A stretch of 64,000 bases of DNA from Actinomadura rayongensis (GTDB lineage Bacteria; Actinomycetota; Actinomycetes; Streptosporangiales; Streptosporangiaceae): contig NZ_WUTW01000002.1 of assembly GCF_009831215.1 (NCBI RefSeq), forward strand, positions 1,211,002 through 1,275,001, written 5' to 3'. Below, in pieces: positions 49,387-57,313 of this stretch. The position numbers and the translations under genes were made by a program. Below the pieces are notes generated by a model. That model saw only the letters and a program-made list of their open reading frames with translations, did no database searches and was not told the DNA's origin. Numbering within the stretch: position 1 is the first letter of the stretch; each line of letters opens with the position of its first letter.

Positions 49387-49997
49387 TCAGGTTGGAACGT
49401 CCCAGAAGGCCAGTTCGTGGCGCATCCCGTCCAGGAACAGCCGCTCGGCCCGGACGGGGTCGGGCGCGGCCTCGTCGATCATCTGCCCGATCCGCCGGGC
49501 CAGCGCGGCGAACGCCGGATCGGCGTAGGTGTCGACCCAGCGGCGGAAGCGCGGCTCCGCCGGCGGGTGAGCGGCCAGCAGCGCACCGAGCCGGGAATAT
49601 CCCCACATGCACGGATACAGCGCGGCCAGCCCGTCGCCGTAGTCGGCGGCGGCGTCCAGCAGGAACGTCGTGTAGGCGGCGCAGGCGGGTCCGGGGCGCG
49701 CGCCGTCCAAGTCGGCGCCGAACGCGCCGGACAGCGAGCGGTGCAGGGCCAGTTCGTCGTGGAACGTCGCGTGCGCGAGGTCCACCAGGTCGCCGAGGTG
49801 CGCGGACGGCGCCCGCCAGGCGAGCCGGGAGAACACGCGCACGTAGTCCAGCAGGAACAGGTAGTCCTGTTCGAGCCAGGAGCGGAAGACCGCCGCGTCC
49901 AGATCGCGCCCCGGGCGATCCCGGCGACGGTGGGGTGGCGCAGTTGCTCCTCGACCAGCGGACGGCCGAGTTCCTCCAGACGGGCGGCAAGACTCAT
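49387..49997 (-). pseudogene. tenA: Thiaminase II (TenA family), frameshifted
   Basis: From ATG 49997 the frame reads MSLAARLEELGRPLVEEQLRHPTVAGIARG, the TenA N-terminus, then loses homology. The rest (DLDAAVFRSWLEQDYLFLLDYVRVFSRLAWRAP..., FHDELALHRSL, MWGYSRLGALLAAH, FRRWVDTYADPAFAALARRIGQMIDEAA) continues in another frame to the stop at 49387. A one-base loss in the C/G run at 49908-49915 explains both halves. TenA hydrolyses thiamin or aminopyrimidine for salvage. The nucleophile expected near the middle (CMWGY, Cys) is kept. This is either a true pseudogene or a sequencing error in a homopolymer-like GC run. Confidence 0.8.
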
Positions 49998-50314
49998 GCC
50001 CCCAAAATAGGTCGAACCCCGTCCGAGCCGAGGCCCGGACGGGGTCCGCCGCCGATGCGCCGGGTCGCCTCTCGGCGAAAAGCTCAACGCGGCTCCTGCC
50101 GGACGGACGCGGATCGCGCCGCCCGCGGTATTCCGCGAAGGCGGTAGGTGAGGCCCGGGGACACCGAACGCATCGACACCAGTTGTAACAGGTACGGCCC
50201 CCGGGATTGTTCCCCACCGCGAAAACGACCACCGATCTTCTGCTCCGCGCACGTCTGGCGCACCGCCCGAAGGAGCGCATAGCGTGGGCCGACCACCCCC
50301 GGAGAGGATCACCG
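49998..50314. other. Intergenic region upstream of tenA and lipoprotein genes
   Basis: 317 bp without a convincing gene. A 10-bp hairpin, ACCCCGTCCG (50016-50025) with CGGACGGGGT (50036-50045), lies about 20 bp before the tenA start on its 5' side and may be a 5'-UTR structure or terminator. The 70-codon frame at 50084-50296 (minus) has no family features. A promoter for the lipoprotein gene must lie near 50200-50290. No THI-box is present. Confidence 0.4.
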
Positions 50315-50725
50315 ATGAGAATCGACCGCGGCCGGATCGCCGCGCTGGCGCTGGTCTCGGCGCTGGCGCTCGGGCTCACCGCGTGTGGCGGCGACGACAA
50401 GGACGGCAAGCCCTCGGCCGGGGCGTCCCTGCCCCCCGTGTCGGGCGCGCCGTCGCCGGGCGGGTCCACCGGGACGCCGGACGGCGCCGCTCCCGGCACC
50501 GGCGGGGCGCCGGACGGCCGGCCCACCGGCACGCCGCGCGCGGGCGGGACGCCGAGCGGCCTGCCCTCGATCCCGACCCCGAAGGCGGTCTCGCAGTTCA
50601 CGGCCTGCATGAAGCGGCACGGCATCAACGTCTCGCCGCGCCAGACGGCTCCCCCGACGGCCGACCAGAACAAGCTGCGCGCCGCGACGCTCGCCTGCGT
50701 CAAGTACCTGCGCAGCCCCCAGTAA
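50315..50725 (+). CDS. Predicted lipoprotein, low-complexity linker type
   Basis: A 136-aa protein with a signal sequence and lipobox (ALVSALALGLTACGG). A long Gly/Pro/Thr-rich linker (GSTGTPDGAAPGTGG...) follows, then a compact C-terminal domain SQFTACMKRHGINVSPRQTAPPTADQNKLRAATLACVKYL with two cysteines spaced 25 residues apart. Short actinobacterial lipoproteins with the 'F..CMR.HG' domain are common and uncharacterised. The start ATG 50315 has GGAGAGG upstream. A hairpin terminator follows. Confidence 0.8.
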   Translation: MRIDRGRIAALALVSALALGLTACGGDDKDGKPSAGASLPPVSGAPSPGGSTGTPDGAAPGTGGAPDGRPTGTPRAGGTPSGLPSIPTPKAVSQFTACMKRHGINVSPRQTAPPTADQNKLRAATLACVKYLRSPQ

Positions 50726-50741
50726 CTGGGACGAACCGGAC

Positions 50742-50768
50742 GCCCCGTTCCCGCACCGGGAGCGGGGC
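50742..50768 (+). terminator. Terminator after lipoprotein gene
   Basis: GCCCCG (50742-50747) pairs with CGGGGC (50763-50768), extended inward by TCC/GGA, followed by a short TTCGTCGT. It lies 17 bp after the lipoprotein stop. Confidence 0.7.
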
Positions 50769-50794
50769 TTCGTCGTGTCGGGCGTCACAGGAGC

Positions 50795-50825
50795 TTGACC
50801 TCAAGATTAGTTGAGGTCTCATCGT
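50795..50825 (+). promoter_or_regulatory. SoxR-box promoter of the FMN reductase-efflux operon
   Basis: -35 TTGACC (50795-50800), 19-bp spacer, then -10-like CATCGT. The spacer and -35 overlap GACCTCAA (50797-50804) and TTGAGGTC (50811-50818), exact reverse complements. The 18-bp core CCTCAA-N6-TTGAGG matches the SoxR operator (CCTCAAGTTAACTTGAGG) at 14 of 18 positions, including all of both arms. Confidence 0.85.
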
Positions 50826-50879
50826 GGGTCGCAGCGGCCGGGGAACCGGCCGCGATGACCGCACGATCTTGGAGTTCCC

Positions 50880-51455
50880 ATGACCGACCGACCGCTCAAC
50901 CTTTCGATCATCGTCGGCAGCAGCCGCGAGGGCCGCTTCGGCCCGACGATCGCCCAATGGTTCGAGGCGAAGGCGCGCGAGCGCGCCGAACTGGCCGTCC
51001 ACGTGGTCGACACCGCCGAGACCCGGCTGCCCGCGACGCTCGGCGCGCCCGCGACGCATCCGAGCGCCGCCGAGGCGACCGCGACGCTGGCCGAGTCCGA
51101 CGCGTTCGTCGTCGTCACGCCCGAGTACAACCACAGCTACCCCGGCACGTTGAAGAACCTGATCGACTCCCACTACGAGCAGTGGCAGGCCAAGCCGGTC
51201 GGTTTCGTGTCGTACGGGGGCGTGTCGGGCGGACTGCGGGCCGTGGAGCACCTGCGGGCCGTGTTCGCCGAGCTGCACGCCGTCGGGATCCGCGACACCG
51301 TCAGTTTCCACAACCCCTGGGGCCACGTTGACGGCACCGGCGCGCTGACCGGTCCGCCGGGGGCCGACGTCGCCGCGTCCGTGCTGCTCGACCGGCTGAC
51401 CTGGTGGGGGACGGCCCTGCGCGACGCCCGGACCGTCCGTCCGTACGCGGGGTGA
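50880..51455 (+). CDS. NADPH-dependent FMN reductase
   Basis: A 191-aa flavodoxin-like protein. LNLSIIVGSSREGRFGPTIAQWFEAKA is the FMN phosphate loop. FVVVTPEYNHSYPGTLKNLIDSHYEQWQAKPVGFVSYGGVSGGLRA is the strong family signature. It reduces FMN or quinones/azo compounds with NADPH. It is the first gene of a two-gene operon directly behind a SoxR box, and its stop overlaps the start of the MFS pump (GTGA). This fits a redox-cycling compound response. Confidence 0.93.
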   Translation: MTDRPLNLSIIVGSSREGRFGPTIAQWFEAKARERAELAVHVVDTAETRLPATLGAPATHPSAAEATATLAESDAFVVVTPEYNHSYPGTLKNLIDSHYEQWQAKPVGFVSYGGVSGGLRAVEHLRAVFAELHAVGIRDTVSFHNPWGHVDGTGALTGPPGADVAASVLLDRLTWWGTALRDARTVRPYAG

Positions 51456-52906
51456 GCGCCGTGACCACCGCCACCACCGCTCCGGCGCGCGCCGCGACGC
51501 GCAACCCGGTGACGATCGCGCTCGTGCTGGTGCTGGGCTCCGTCATGGTCGCCCTGGACCAGACCGTCGTGAACGTCGCGCTGAACCATCTGTCCGTCAC
51601 GTTCGACGCGCCGCTCGCCACGCTCCAGTGGGTCGCGACGGGGTACTCGCTGGCGCTCGGCGCGGTCGTCCCCGTCTCGGCCTGGGCGGCCGGACGTTTC
51701 GGGGCCAAACGCCTCTATCTCCTCGCCATCGTCGCGTTCACGCTGGGCTCGCTGCTCGCCGGTTCCGCGTGGAACATCCAGTCCCTGATCGCGTTCCGCG
51801 TGCTCCAGGGCCTCGGCGGCGGGCTGATCATGCCGGTCGGCATGACGATCCTGCTGCGCGCCGCCGGGCCCGACCGGCTCGGCCGGCTGATGAGCCTGCT
51901 CGGGCTCGCGATCCTCGTCGGGCCGCTCGGCGGGCCGGTGCTCGGCGGCTACCTCGTGGACGACGTGTCCTGGCGCTGGATGTTCTTCCTCAACGCGCCG
52001 ATCGGGCTGGCCGTCCTCGCGCTGGCCGGACGGATCTTCCCCGCCGACGTCCGGGAGGAGCGCCGTCCGCTGGACGTCCCCGGCCTGCTCCTGCTGTCGC
52101 CCGGCCTCGCCGCGCTGATCTACGGCGTGACGGCGGCGGGCGAGGAGGGCGGGTTCGCGGCGGCGAAGGTGCTCGTCCCGCTGCTCGCGGGCGCGGCGCT
52201 GGTCGCCGGGTTCGTCCGGCGGGCGCTGCGGACGCCGCATCCGCTCGTCGACCTGCGGCTGCTGCGCCACCGGTCGTTCGCCGCCGCCACCGGGACGCTG
52301 ACGCTGTTCTCCGCGGGCTACTTCGGCTCGATGCTGCTGCTGCCGCTGTATCTGCAGGTCGTCCGGGGGGAGAGCGCGACGCGGGCCGGGCTGCTCGGGA
52401 TCCCGTTCGCGCTCGCGTCCGGGCTGACGATGCAGGTCGCGGGACGGATCATCGACCGCGTCCCGCCCGGCCGGTACCTGCCGTGCTCGATCCTCGTGGC
52501 GTTCACCGGCTTCGGTCTGTTCACGCTCCAGCTCAGCGCCGACGCGCCCTACTGGGCGCTGTGCGCGACGATGCTGCTGATGGGGGCGGGCGGCGGCGGG
52601 ACGATGATGCCCCTGGTCACCGTCGCGACCCGCGACCTGGCGCGCGAGCAGACGCCGAGCGGCAGCACGCTGGTCAACCTCGTCATCACGACGATGGGCG
52701 CGGCCGGGACGGCGGTGTCGTCGGTCGTCCTCGCGGCGCGACTCCCGGTCGCGGGCGGGCTCCAGGCCGTCCACCGGCTGAGCGCCGACGCGCACGCGGC
52801 GCTGGCGCCCGCGCTGGCGGACGCGTTCCAGCGCACCTATCTACCGGCGGCCGGGCTGATCCTGGCCGCGCTGGTCCCGGCGCTGCTGCTCTCCCGCCGG
52901 AAGTGA
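51452..52906 (+). CDS. DHA2-family MFS multidrug efflux transporter
   Basis: A 484-aa transporter with 14 predicted helices. Motif D1 is MVALDQTVVNVALNHL. Motif A is AAGRFGAKRLYLLAIVAFTLGS. Motif C-like IGPVGGPVLGG appears as GPLGGPVLGGYLVDDVSWRWMFFLNAPIGL. These are typical EmrB/QacA-type features. GTG 51452 overlaps the upstream stop by 4 bp. Under SoxR-box control with an FMN reductase, it probably exports redox-active compounds. A large palindromic terminator follows at 52915. Confidence 0.92.
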   Translation: MSAVTTATTAPARAATRNPVTIALVLVLGSVMVALDQTVVNVALNHLSVTFDAPLATLQWVATGYSLALGAVVPVSAWAAGRFGAKRLYLLAIVAFTLGSLLAGSAWNIQSLIAFRVLQGLGGGLIMPVGMTILLRAAGPDRLGRLMSLLGLAILVGPLGGPVLGGYLVDDVSWRWMFFLNAPIGLAVLALAGRIFPADVREERRPLDVPGLLLLSPGLAALIYGVTAAGEEGGFAAAKVLVPLLAGAALVAGFVRRALRTPHPLVDLRLLRHRSFAAATGTLTLFSAGYFGSMLLLPLYLQVVRGESATRAGLLGIPFALASGLTMQVAGRIIDRVPPGRYLPCSILVAFTGFGLFTLQLSADAPYWALCATMLLMGAGGGGTMMPLVTVATRDLAREQTPSGSTLVNLVITTMGAAGTAVSSVVLAARLPVAGGLQAVHRLSADAHAALAPALADAFQRTYLPAAGLILAALVPALLLSRRK

Positions 52907-52914
52907 GCAACCCA

Positions 52915-52946
52915 CCGGCACGCACGCCCGCGGGCGTGCGTGCCGG
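52915..52946. terminator. Loop-less perfect 32-bp palindrome, bidirectional terminator
   Basis: CCGGCACGCACGCCCG (52915-52930) is followed immediately by its exact reverse complement (52931-52946). It lies 9 bp after the DHA2 stop and 7 bp before the opposing gene's stop, so it probably ends both transcripts. As DNA it could also extrude a cruciform. Confidence 0.8.
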
Positions 52947-52952
52947 ACGCGG

Positions 52953-53231
52953 TCAGCCGACGGGCATGGTCTCCCGCAGCTGCTCGGCCGCCTCGGACGA
53001 CTTGCGGTACGGCGCCTCGTCGCCCCACTGCTCCTCCAGGCGCAGCGCGGCGCCGAGCGCGAAGAACGTGGGCGCCCACTGGCCGACGAACAGGCCCCAG
53101 TGGTCGGCGCGGTTGACGTCCTGCCGGGCGCGGGACACCAGCCACGAAATCACGGACACGCCGATGGAACCGAACCCGGCCGTGTACATCATCTGCGAGG
53201 ACAGACCTGACTTGCGCAGCGCGCTGAGCAT
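52953..53231 (-). CDS. Small membrane-associated hypothetical protein
   Basis: A 92-aa protein starting at ATG 53231 (AAGGGGG ribosome site). The hydrophobic core MMYTAGFGSIGVSVISWLVSRAR and GLFVGQWAPTFFALGAALRLEE give two membrane-spanning segments, with an acidic-basic C-terminal part EEQWGDEAPYRKSSEAAEQLRE. No family is recognised with certainty. It faces the DHA2 pump across the palindrome. Confidence 0.65.
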   Translation of the reverse strand: MLSALRKSGLSSQMMYTAGFGSIGVSVISWLVSRARQDVNRADHWGLFVGQWAPTFFALGAALRLEEQWGDEAPYRKSSEAAEQLRETMPVG

Positions 53232-53431
53232 GGGGAACCCCCTTCTAGGCGATGATCTTCCGGCTTCTGCCCGGACGGGGTTCGCGTCATGTTCCGACGG
53301 CCGCCAGCAAACGGCAAAGGCTCGGGCGCCCCGGAAAATGCGTTGCCTCGGGAACGTCGCGTGACGCATCCTCTTCCTGCGCGGCCCGGAGCAATTCCGG
53401 GCGGCGCGAGCAGGGCGTACCCGCGCCCGTC

Positions 53432-53503
53432 GCCCTAATAGCTCAATGGACAGAGTACCGGTCTACGGAACCGGGGATCCAGGTTCGACTCCTGGTTGGG
53501 GTA
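53432..53503 (+). tRNA. tRNA-Arg(ACG), divergent
   Basis: A 72-nt cloverleaf: acceptor GCCCTAA with TTGGGGT (wobble G1-T72 and T5-G68), D arm GCTC/GAGT, anticodon stem CCGGT/ACCGG with loop CTACGGA (anticodon ACG), and T arm CCAGG-TTCGACT-CCTGG. No CCA is encoded. The D and T arms are sound, but the wobble-rich acceptor makes it unlike standard actinobacterial tRNA-Arg(ACG), so it may be a paralogue or a decayed copy. Confidence 0.75.
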
Positions 53504-53520
53504 CCGGCGGAAATGCCGAG

Positions 53521-53596
53521 CGCGCGATAGGGGAGTTCGGCCGTCCCCGCGGGTCTCATAAGCCCGAGATCGCCGGTTCGAATCCGGCTCGCGCGT
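53521..53596 (+). tRNA. tRNA with CAT anticodon (Met or Ile2), divergent
   Basis: A 76-nt cloverleaf: perfect acceptor CGCGCGA/TCGCGCG, D stem GGGG/CCCC around AGTTCGGCCGT, anticodon stem CGGGT/GCCCG with loop CTCATAA (anticodon CAT), variable AGATC, T arm GCCGG-TTCGAAT-CCGGC, discriminator T. The C1-G72 pair excludes a normal initiator tRNA. Whether it reads AUG or, after lysidine change, AUA cannot be told. It starts 17 nt after the tRNA-Arg and ends 6 nt before the P450 ATG. Confidence 0.75.
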
Positions 53597-53602
53597 CATA
53601 GG

Positions 53603-54784
53603 ATGCGGATCGTGCGGCACCTGAAACGGGAATTGCTCGGTCCGGACTTCGACGTCGATCCCTATCCCGCCTATCACCGCCTCCGCGCGGAGGCCCCCGT
53701 CCACCGGGTGCGGATCCGGGACGGCCTGTCCTGCTGGTGGATCTCCCGGTACGACGACGCGCGCGCCGCGCTGGCCGACCCCCGGCTGAGCCGCGACCCC
53801 CGCGTCGCCGTGGCGGCCTGGCGCGCCGCGGACCGCGGCCGGCGGCTGGAGGACGAGGCCGCGCTCGACGTCCACCTGCTGACCCGGGAACCGCCCGAGC
53901 ACACCCGGCTGCGCGGCCTGATCTCCGGCGCGTTCTCGACCCGGCGGGTGGACGCGCTGCGCCCGCGCGTCCAGGAGATCGCCGACGCGCTGGTGGACGC
54001 GTTCGCCGCGCGCGGCACGGCCGACGTCGTCGGCGAGTTCGCCTATCCGCTCGCGGCGGCGGTGATCGGCGAGATCCTCGGCGTTCCGGCCGGTGACCTG
54101 GGGCTGTTCCGGCAGTGGACGTCCAACGCCGTCCCCGGCGCGCCCGCGCCCGCGCCCGGCGACTACCTGCGCGACCTGCTGCACGCCAAGCGCCGCACCC
54201 CCGGCGACGACCTGATCAGCGCGCTCGCCCGCAGCGACGCCGACGAGGCCGAGCTGCTGTCGATGATCTTCCTGCTCGTGATCGCGGGGCACGAGGGCAG
54301 CGTGGCGCTGCTCGGCAACGCGCTCATCGCGTTGCTCACCCACCCCGACCAGCTCGACCTCGTCCGCGCCGACCCGTCGCTCGTGGACGCGGCGATCGAG
54401 GAGGTCCTGCGCTACGACGGCCCGATGGAGGTCGCGGCGTGGCGGTTCGCGACCGAGGACGTGGAGATCGGCGGCACGGTCGTCCCGGCCGGGGAGCCGG
54501 TCGTGATCTCGCTCGCCGCCGCGCACCGCGACCCCGCCCGCTACCCCGACCCGGACGCGTTCCGCATCACCCGCGACGACGCGCCCCATCTCGGGTTCGG
54601 CCGGGGCGTCCACTACTGCACCGGCGCGCGCCTGGCCCGGCTGGAGGGCGCGATCGGGCTCGCGACGCTGCTGCGCCTGCCCGACCTGGCGCTCGCCGCG
54701 CCCGTCGCGGACCTGCCCCGGCAGCCGAGCTTCGTCGTCCGCGGCCTGCACGCCCTCCCGGTGACGTTCACACCACGAACGTGA
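53603..54784 (+). CDS. Cytochrome P450
   Basis: A 393-aa bacterial P450. The heme loop is LGFGRGVHYCTGARLARLE with the axial Cys. The K-helix ExxR is EEVLRYDGPM. The C-helix region has EPPEHTRLRGLISGAFS. The I-helix reads VIAGHEGSVALLG: the usual Thr of AGxxTT is replaced by Gly and the next by Ser, so proton delivery may differ from standard monooxygenases. ATG 53603 lies 6 nt after a tRNA, leaving no ribosome site; GTG 53612 is the alternative. No ferredoxin or reductase is adjacent. The substrate is unknown. Confidence 0.92.
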   Translation: MRIVRHLKRELLGPDFDVDPYPAYHRLRAEAPVHRVRIRDGLSCWWISRYDDARAALADPRLSRDPRVAVAAWRAADRGRRLEDEAALDVHLLTREPPEHTRLRGLISGAFSTRRVDALRPRVQEIADALVDAFAARGTADVVGEFAYPLAAAVIGEILGVPAGDLGLFRQWTSNAVPGAPAPAPGDYLRDLLHAKRRTPGDDLISALARSDADEAELLSMIFLLVIAGHEGSVALLGNALIALLTHPDQLDLVRADPSLVDAAIEEVLRYDGPMEVAAWRFATEDVEIGGTVVPAGEPVVISLAAAHRDPARYPDPDAFRITRDDAPHLGFGRGVHYCTGARLARLEGAIGLATLLRLPDLALAAPVADLPRQPSFVVRGLHALPVTFTPRT

Positions 54785-54853
54785 CCTCCGGACAGGACGG
54801 CGACGGACCTGATCCCGCGCGGGCCGGACGTCCACGGATCGCGCCGGGCGCGG

Positions 54854-55651
54854 TCAGGGCTTGCGGGCCAGGCCGCCGTAGGACCAGACCTTCGTGACGT
54901 CGCCCGCGTCGGGGCCGTCCGGGCGCCAGAGCGGGAGCGGGACCAGGCCGGGGTCGAGCAGGTCCAGGCCGGTGAAGAAGCGCAGGATGTCCGCGCGGTC
55001 GCGGGGCAGCAGCGTGATGCCGCCCTGCGCCGCCGCCGTCGAGACGCCGACGGCCTTCTCCGGCGCGAGGTCGGCGCCGAGGTGGGAGATCGCGAGCAGG
55101 CTGCCGGGCGCGGCCGGGCCGAGGAAGCGGCCGACGATCCCGGCCGGGTCCGCCTCGTTCGGCAGGTGGTGCAGGATCGCGACCATCAGCACCGCCACCG
55201 GACGCGAGAAGTCCACGAGCGCGCGGAACTTGGGGTCGTCCAGGATCGCGTCCGGGTCGCGCAGGTCCGCCTCGATGATCGCGGTCGTGGCGCCGGCCGG
55301 GAGCAGCGCGCGGGCGTGCGCGGAGACGATCGGGTCGTTGTCCACGTAGACGACGGTGGCGTCCGGCGCGACGGCCTGCGCCACCTCGTGGACGTTCGGG
55401 CTGGTCGGGATGCCCGTCCCGAGGTCCACGAACTGCCGGACCCCGGCCCGCGCCGCCTCGGTGACGACCCGGCGCAGGAACGCGCGGTTGGCCAGCGCGA
55501 TGTCGCGGACCTCGGGCGACCGCTCGATGCCCGCCGCGGCGGCGGCGCGGTCGGCGGCGAAGTTGTCCTTGCCGCCGAGCAGGGCGTCGTAGACGCGGGC
55601 CGGGTGCGGGCGGTCCGTCCGCAGGTCCACCTGGGGCCGCTCGTCCGCCAT
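54854..55651 (-). CDS. SAM-dependent methyltransferase, DUF574/Methyltransf_19 family
   Basis: A 265-aa actinobacteria-specific methyltransferase. The opening RTDRPHPARVYDALLGGKDNFAADRAAA is the diagnostic N-terminus. FVDLGTGIPTSPNVHEVAQ is the SAM-binding motif I, VVYVDNDPIVSAHARALL motif II, and VAVLMVAILHHLPNEADPAGIV follows. Streptomycetes carry dozens of these genes. The acceptor is unknown for nearly all of them. It converges on the P450 gene and is preceded (minus strand, 3' side of 55734) by an unrelated secreted protein gene. Confidence 0.92.
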   Translation of the reverse strand: MADERPQVDLRTDRPHPARVYDALLGGKDNFAADRAAAAAGIERSPEVRDIALANRAFLRRVVTEAARAGVRQFVDLGTGIPTSPNVHEVAQAVAPDATVVYVDNDPIVSAHARALLPAGATTAIIEADLRDPDAILDDPKFRALVDFSRPVAVLMVAILHHLPNEADPAGIVGRFLGPAAPGSLLAISHLGADLAPEKAVGVSTAAAQGGITLLPRDRADILRFFTGLDLLDPGLVPLPLWRPDGPDAGDVTKVWSYGGLARKP

Positions 55652-55733
55652 CGGGCACCTCCGTCGTCTCGGCCGATCCGCCTCAGCCTAGACACTTCGG
55701 ACGTCCTGCGGTGCTGGAACGTTCCCGCGCGGC

Positions 55734-57158
55734 TCAGGGCTGGCCGGAGTCGCTGTACCGGCCGCCGTCGCTGCTGTTCCAGGCCCGTCCGTTGATCATT
55801 TCGGAGACGAAGTCGATGTCGGTCTGGATCCGCCAGGTGATGTCCGTCCAGCTCCCCATCACGAACGTCATGTTGTACGGACCCTCGGCGGGCGAGTTGA
55901 GGAAGCGCGGCGCCACCGACCGGAAGTAGCGGTCGACCTCCTTCGGCAGCTTGGACGGGCTGTCGGTCAACAGCAGCGGCGCGTGGAACCCGAGGTGCGA
56001 CAGCGGCGCGGACGCCACCGCGCTCTGCCAGTCGTGCCGGTTGACCAGCGTGAACCCGTGGCCCGGCCCGGTGATCCCCCAGCCGACCATGCCCATCGGG
56101 TCGTACATCTTGGCGAACGAGACGGCCGTGTTGACCGGCGTGTTCTTCGGCGGCGCGTTGAACAGGACGCCGTCGTCGGACGTCACCCGCGACACCGCGC
56201 CGTACTCGGCGAGCTGCTTCACCACGGCGGGCGAGACCTGGTCGGGGCCGCCGAAGACGTAGATCGTCCCGTGCATGCCCCGGCGCTTGAGCGCGTCGAT
56301 CGTGGCGTCCGGGAGGCGGTTCTTGTCCACCCACAGCAGGCCGGTGGGCATGTGCGACACCCAGTGCGTCGCGGGCAGGACGTACTGCCACGCGTTCGTC
56401 GCGCCGATCATCACGTTCTGCATCCCGTTGCCGCCGCTGCTGGCGCTGGTGCCCATCTGCGGGACGCCCGTGTCCGGGTTCTCGATGCTTCCGTACAACT
56501 TGTCGATGTTGTCGGCGAGGCTGTAGACGTCCCGCCCGGTGACGCTGGTGAACTTCACGCCGATCGCCGCCAGCTGCCGCTTCACCTCCGGGTTCGCCGC
56601 CGCGCCGACGAGGAACGCGTCCACGTCGCCGTGCCGTTCGATGCCGGTGTCGCCGAGTCGCTTGATCTCGTTGAGCGTGACGCGCGGGACGCCGTGCCGC
56701 GTCACGTAGAGGATCGGTGCGTCGTTCGGGAAGTGGATGAGCGGGGTGGCGCTGATGGCGGTGAGCGGGTCGTCCGGGGTGACGAGCGTGACGCCCCACG
56801 GACGGTCCGGGACGTTGTCGTTCTCCCCCCGCCGGTTCAGCGGGCGCTCGGCGGGCCACACGTGCTGCGTGACGGACACCGCCTTCTGGAACGGGTCCGC
56901 GCCCCACAGCCGCGTCGTGGTCTTGGTCGCGTAGGCGGGCGCCAGCGTGGGCTCGCCGGGCGGCGGCGGGGGGATGACGGGCCGGCCCTGTGGCATCCCG
57001 AATGGATAGAGGTTCTTGTCCACTTTCGCTGTGGACGGCTTGGTGGCGCCCGCGACGGGGCCGTCCGCGCGGGTGGCGTTCCCGGCGGCGAACGCGGCCA
57101 CCGTGATCAGCCCGGCCGCGAGGAACGGCAGGCCGCGTCGTACTGGAATCCTGGGCAC
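55734..57158 (-). CDS. Secreted cell-wall-binding-repeat-like protein
   Basis: About 474 aa from GTG 57158 (GAGGGA ribosome site). The N-terminal hydrophobic segment (LPFLAAGLITVAAFAAGNATRA) directs export, followed by a Pro-rich stretch. Three or four repeats resemble cell-wall-binding repeat 2 modules: ILYVTRHGVPRVTLNEIKRLGDTGIERHGDVDAFLVGAA, and LLWVDKNRLPDATIDALKRRGMHGTIYVFGGPDQVSPAVVKQLAEYG. No enzyme motif is seen. A wall-associated or surface role is inferred. The frame extends upstream into the PNPOx gene, but that part has no support. Confidence 0.75.
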   Translation of the reverse strand: MPRIPVRRGLPFLAAGLITVAAFAAGNATRADGPVAGATKPSTAKVDKNLYPFGMPQGRPVIPPPPPGEPTLAPAYATKTTTRLWGADPFQKAVSVTQHVWPAERPLNRRGENDNVPDRPWGVTLVTPDDPLTAISATPLIHFPNDAPILYVTRHGVPRVTLNEIKRLGDTGIERHGDVDAFLVGAAANPEVKRQLAAIGVKFTSVTGRDVYSLADNIDKLYGSIENPDTGVPQMGTSASSGGNGMQNVMIGATNAWQYVLPATHWVSHMPTGLLWVDKNRLPDATIDALKRRGMHGTIYVFGGPDQVSPAVVKQLAEYGAVSRVTSDDGVLFNAPPKNTPVNTAVSFAKMYDPMGMVGWGITGPGHGFTLVNRHDWQSAVASAPLSHLGFHAPLLLTDSPSKLPKEVDRYFRSVAPRFLNSPAEGPYNMTFVMGSWTDITWRIQTDIDFVSEMINGRAWNSSDGGRYSDSGQP

Positions 57159-57313
57159 GGGCAGGTCCCTCGGGGTCGGATTGGCGCGGGGTTCCACGCC
57201 CGGTCGGCCACGAAGAGTAGCAATCCGGTCACGGATTCTTTCGTGACCGGACGCGAAGGGAACGCCAAATGCCGTCCCGGATTCAGTTCGCCGCCCAGCG
57301 CGATCCGGATTTG

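Noticed and set aside
50084..50296. A 70-codon minus-strand frame upstream of tenA
   Set aside because: There is no ribosome site, no motif and no codon-bias support; it is more likely a non-coding 5' region.
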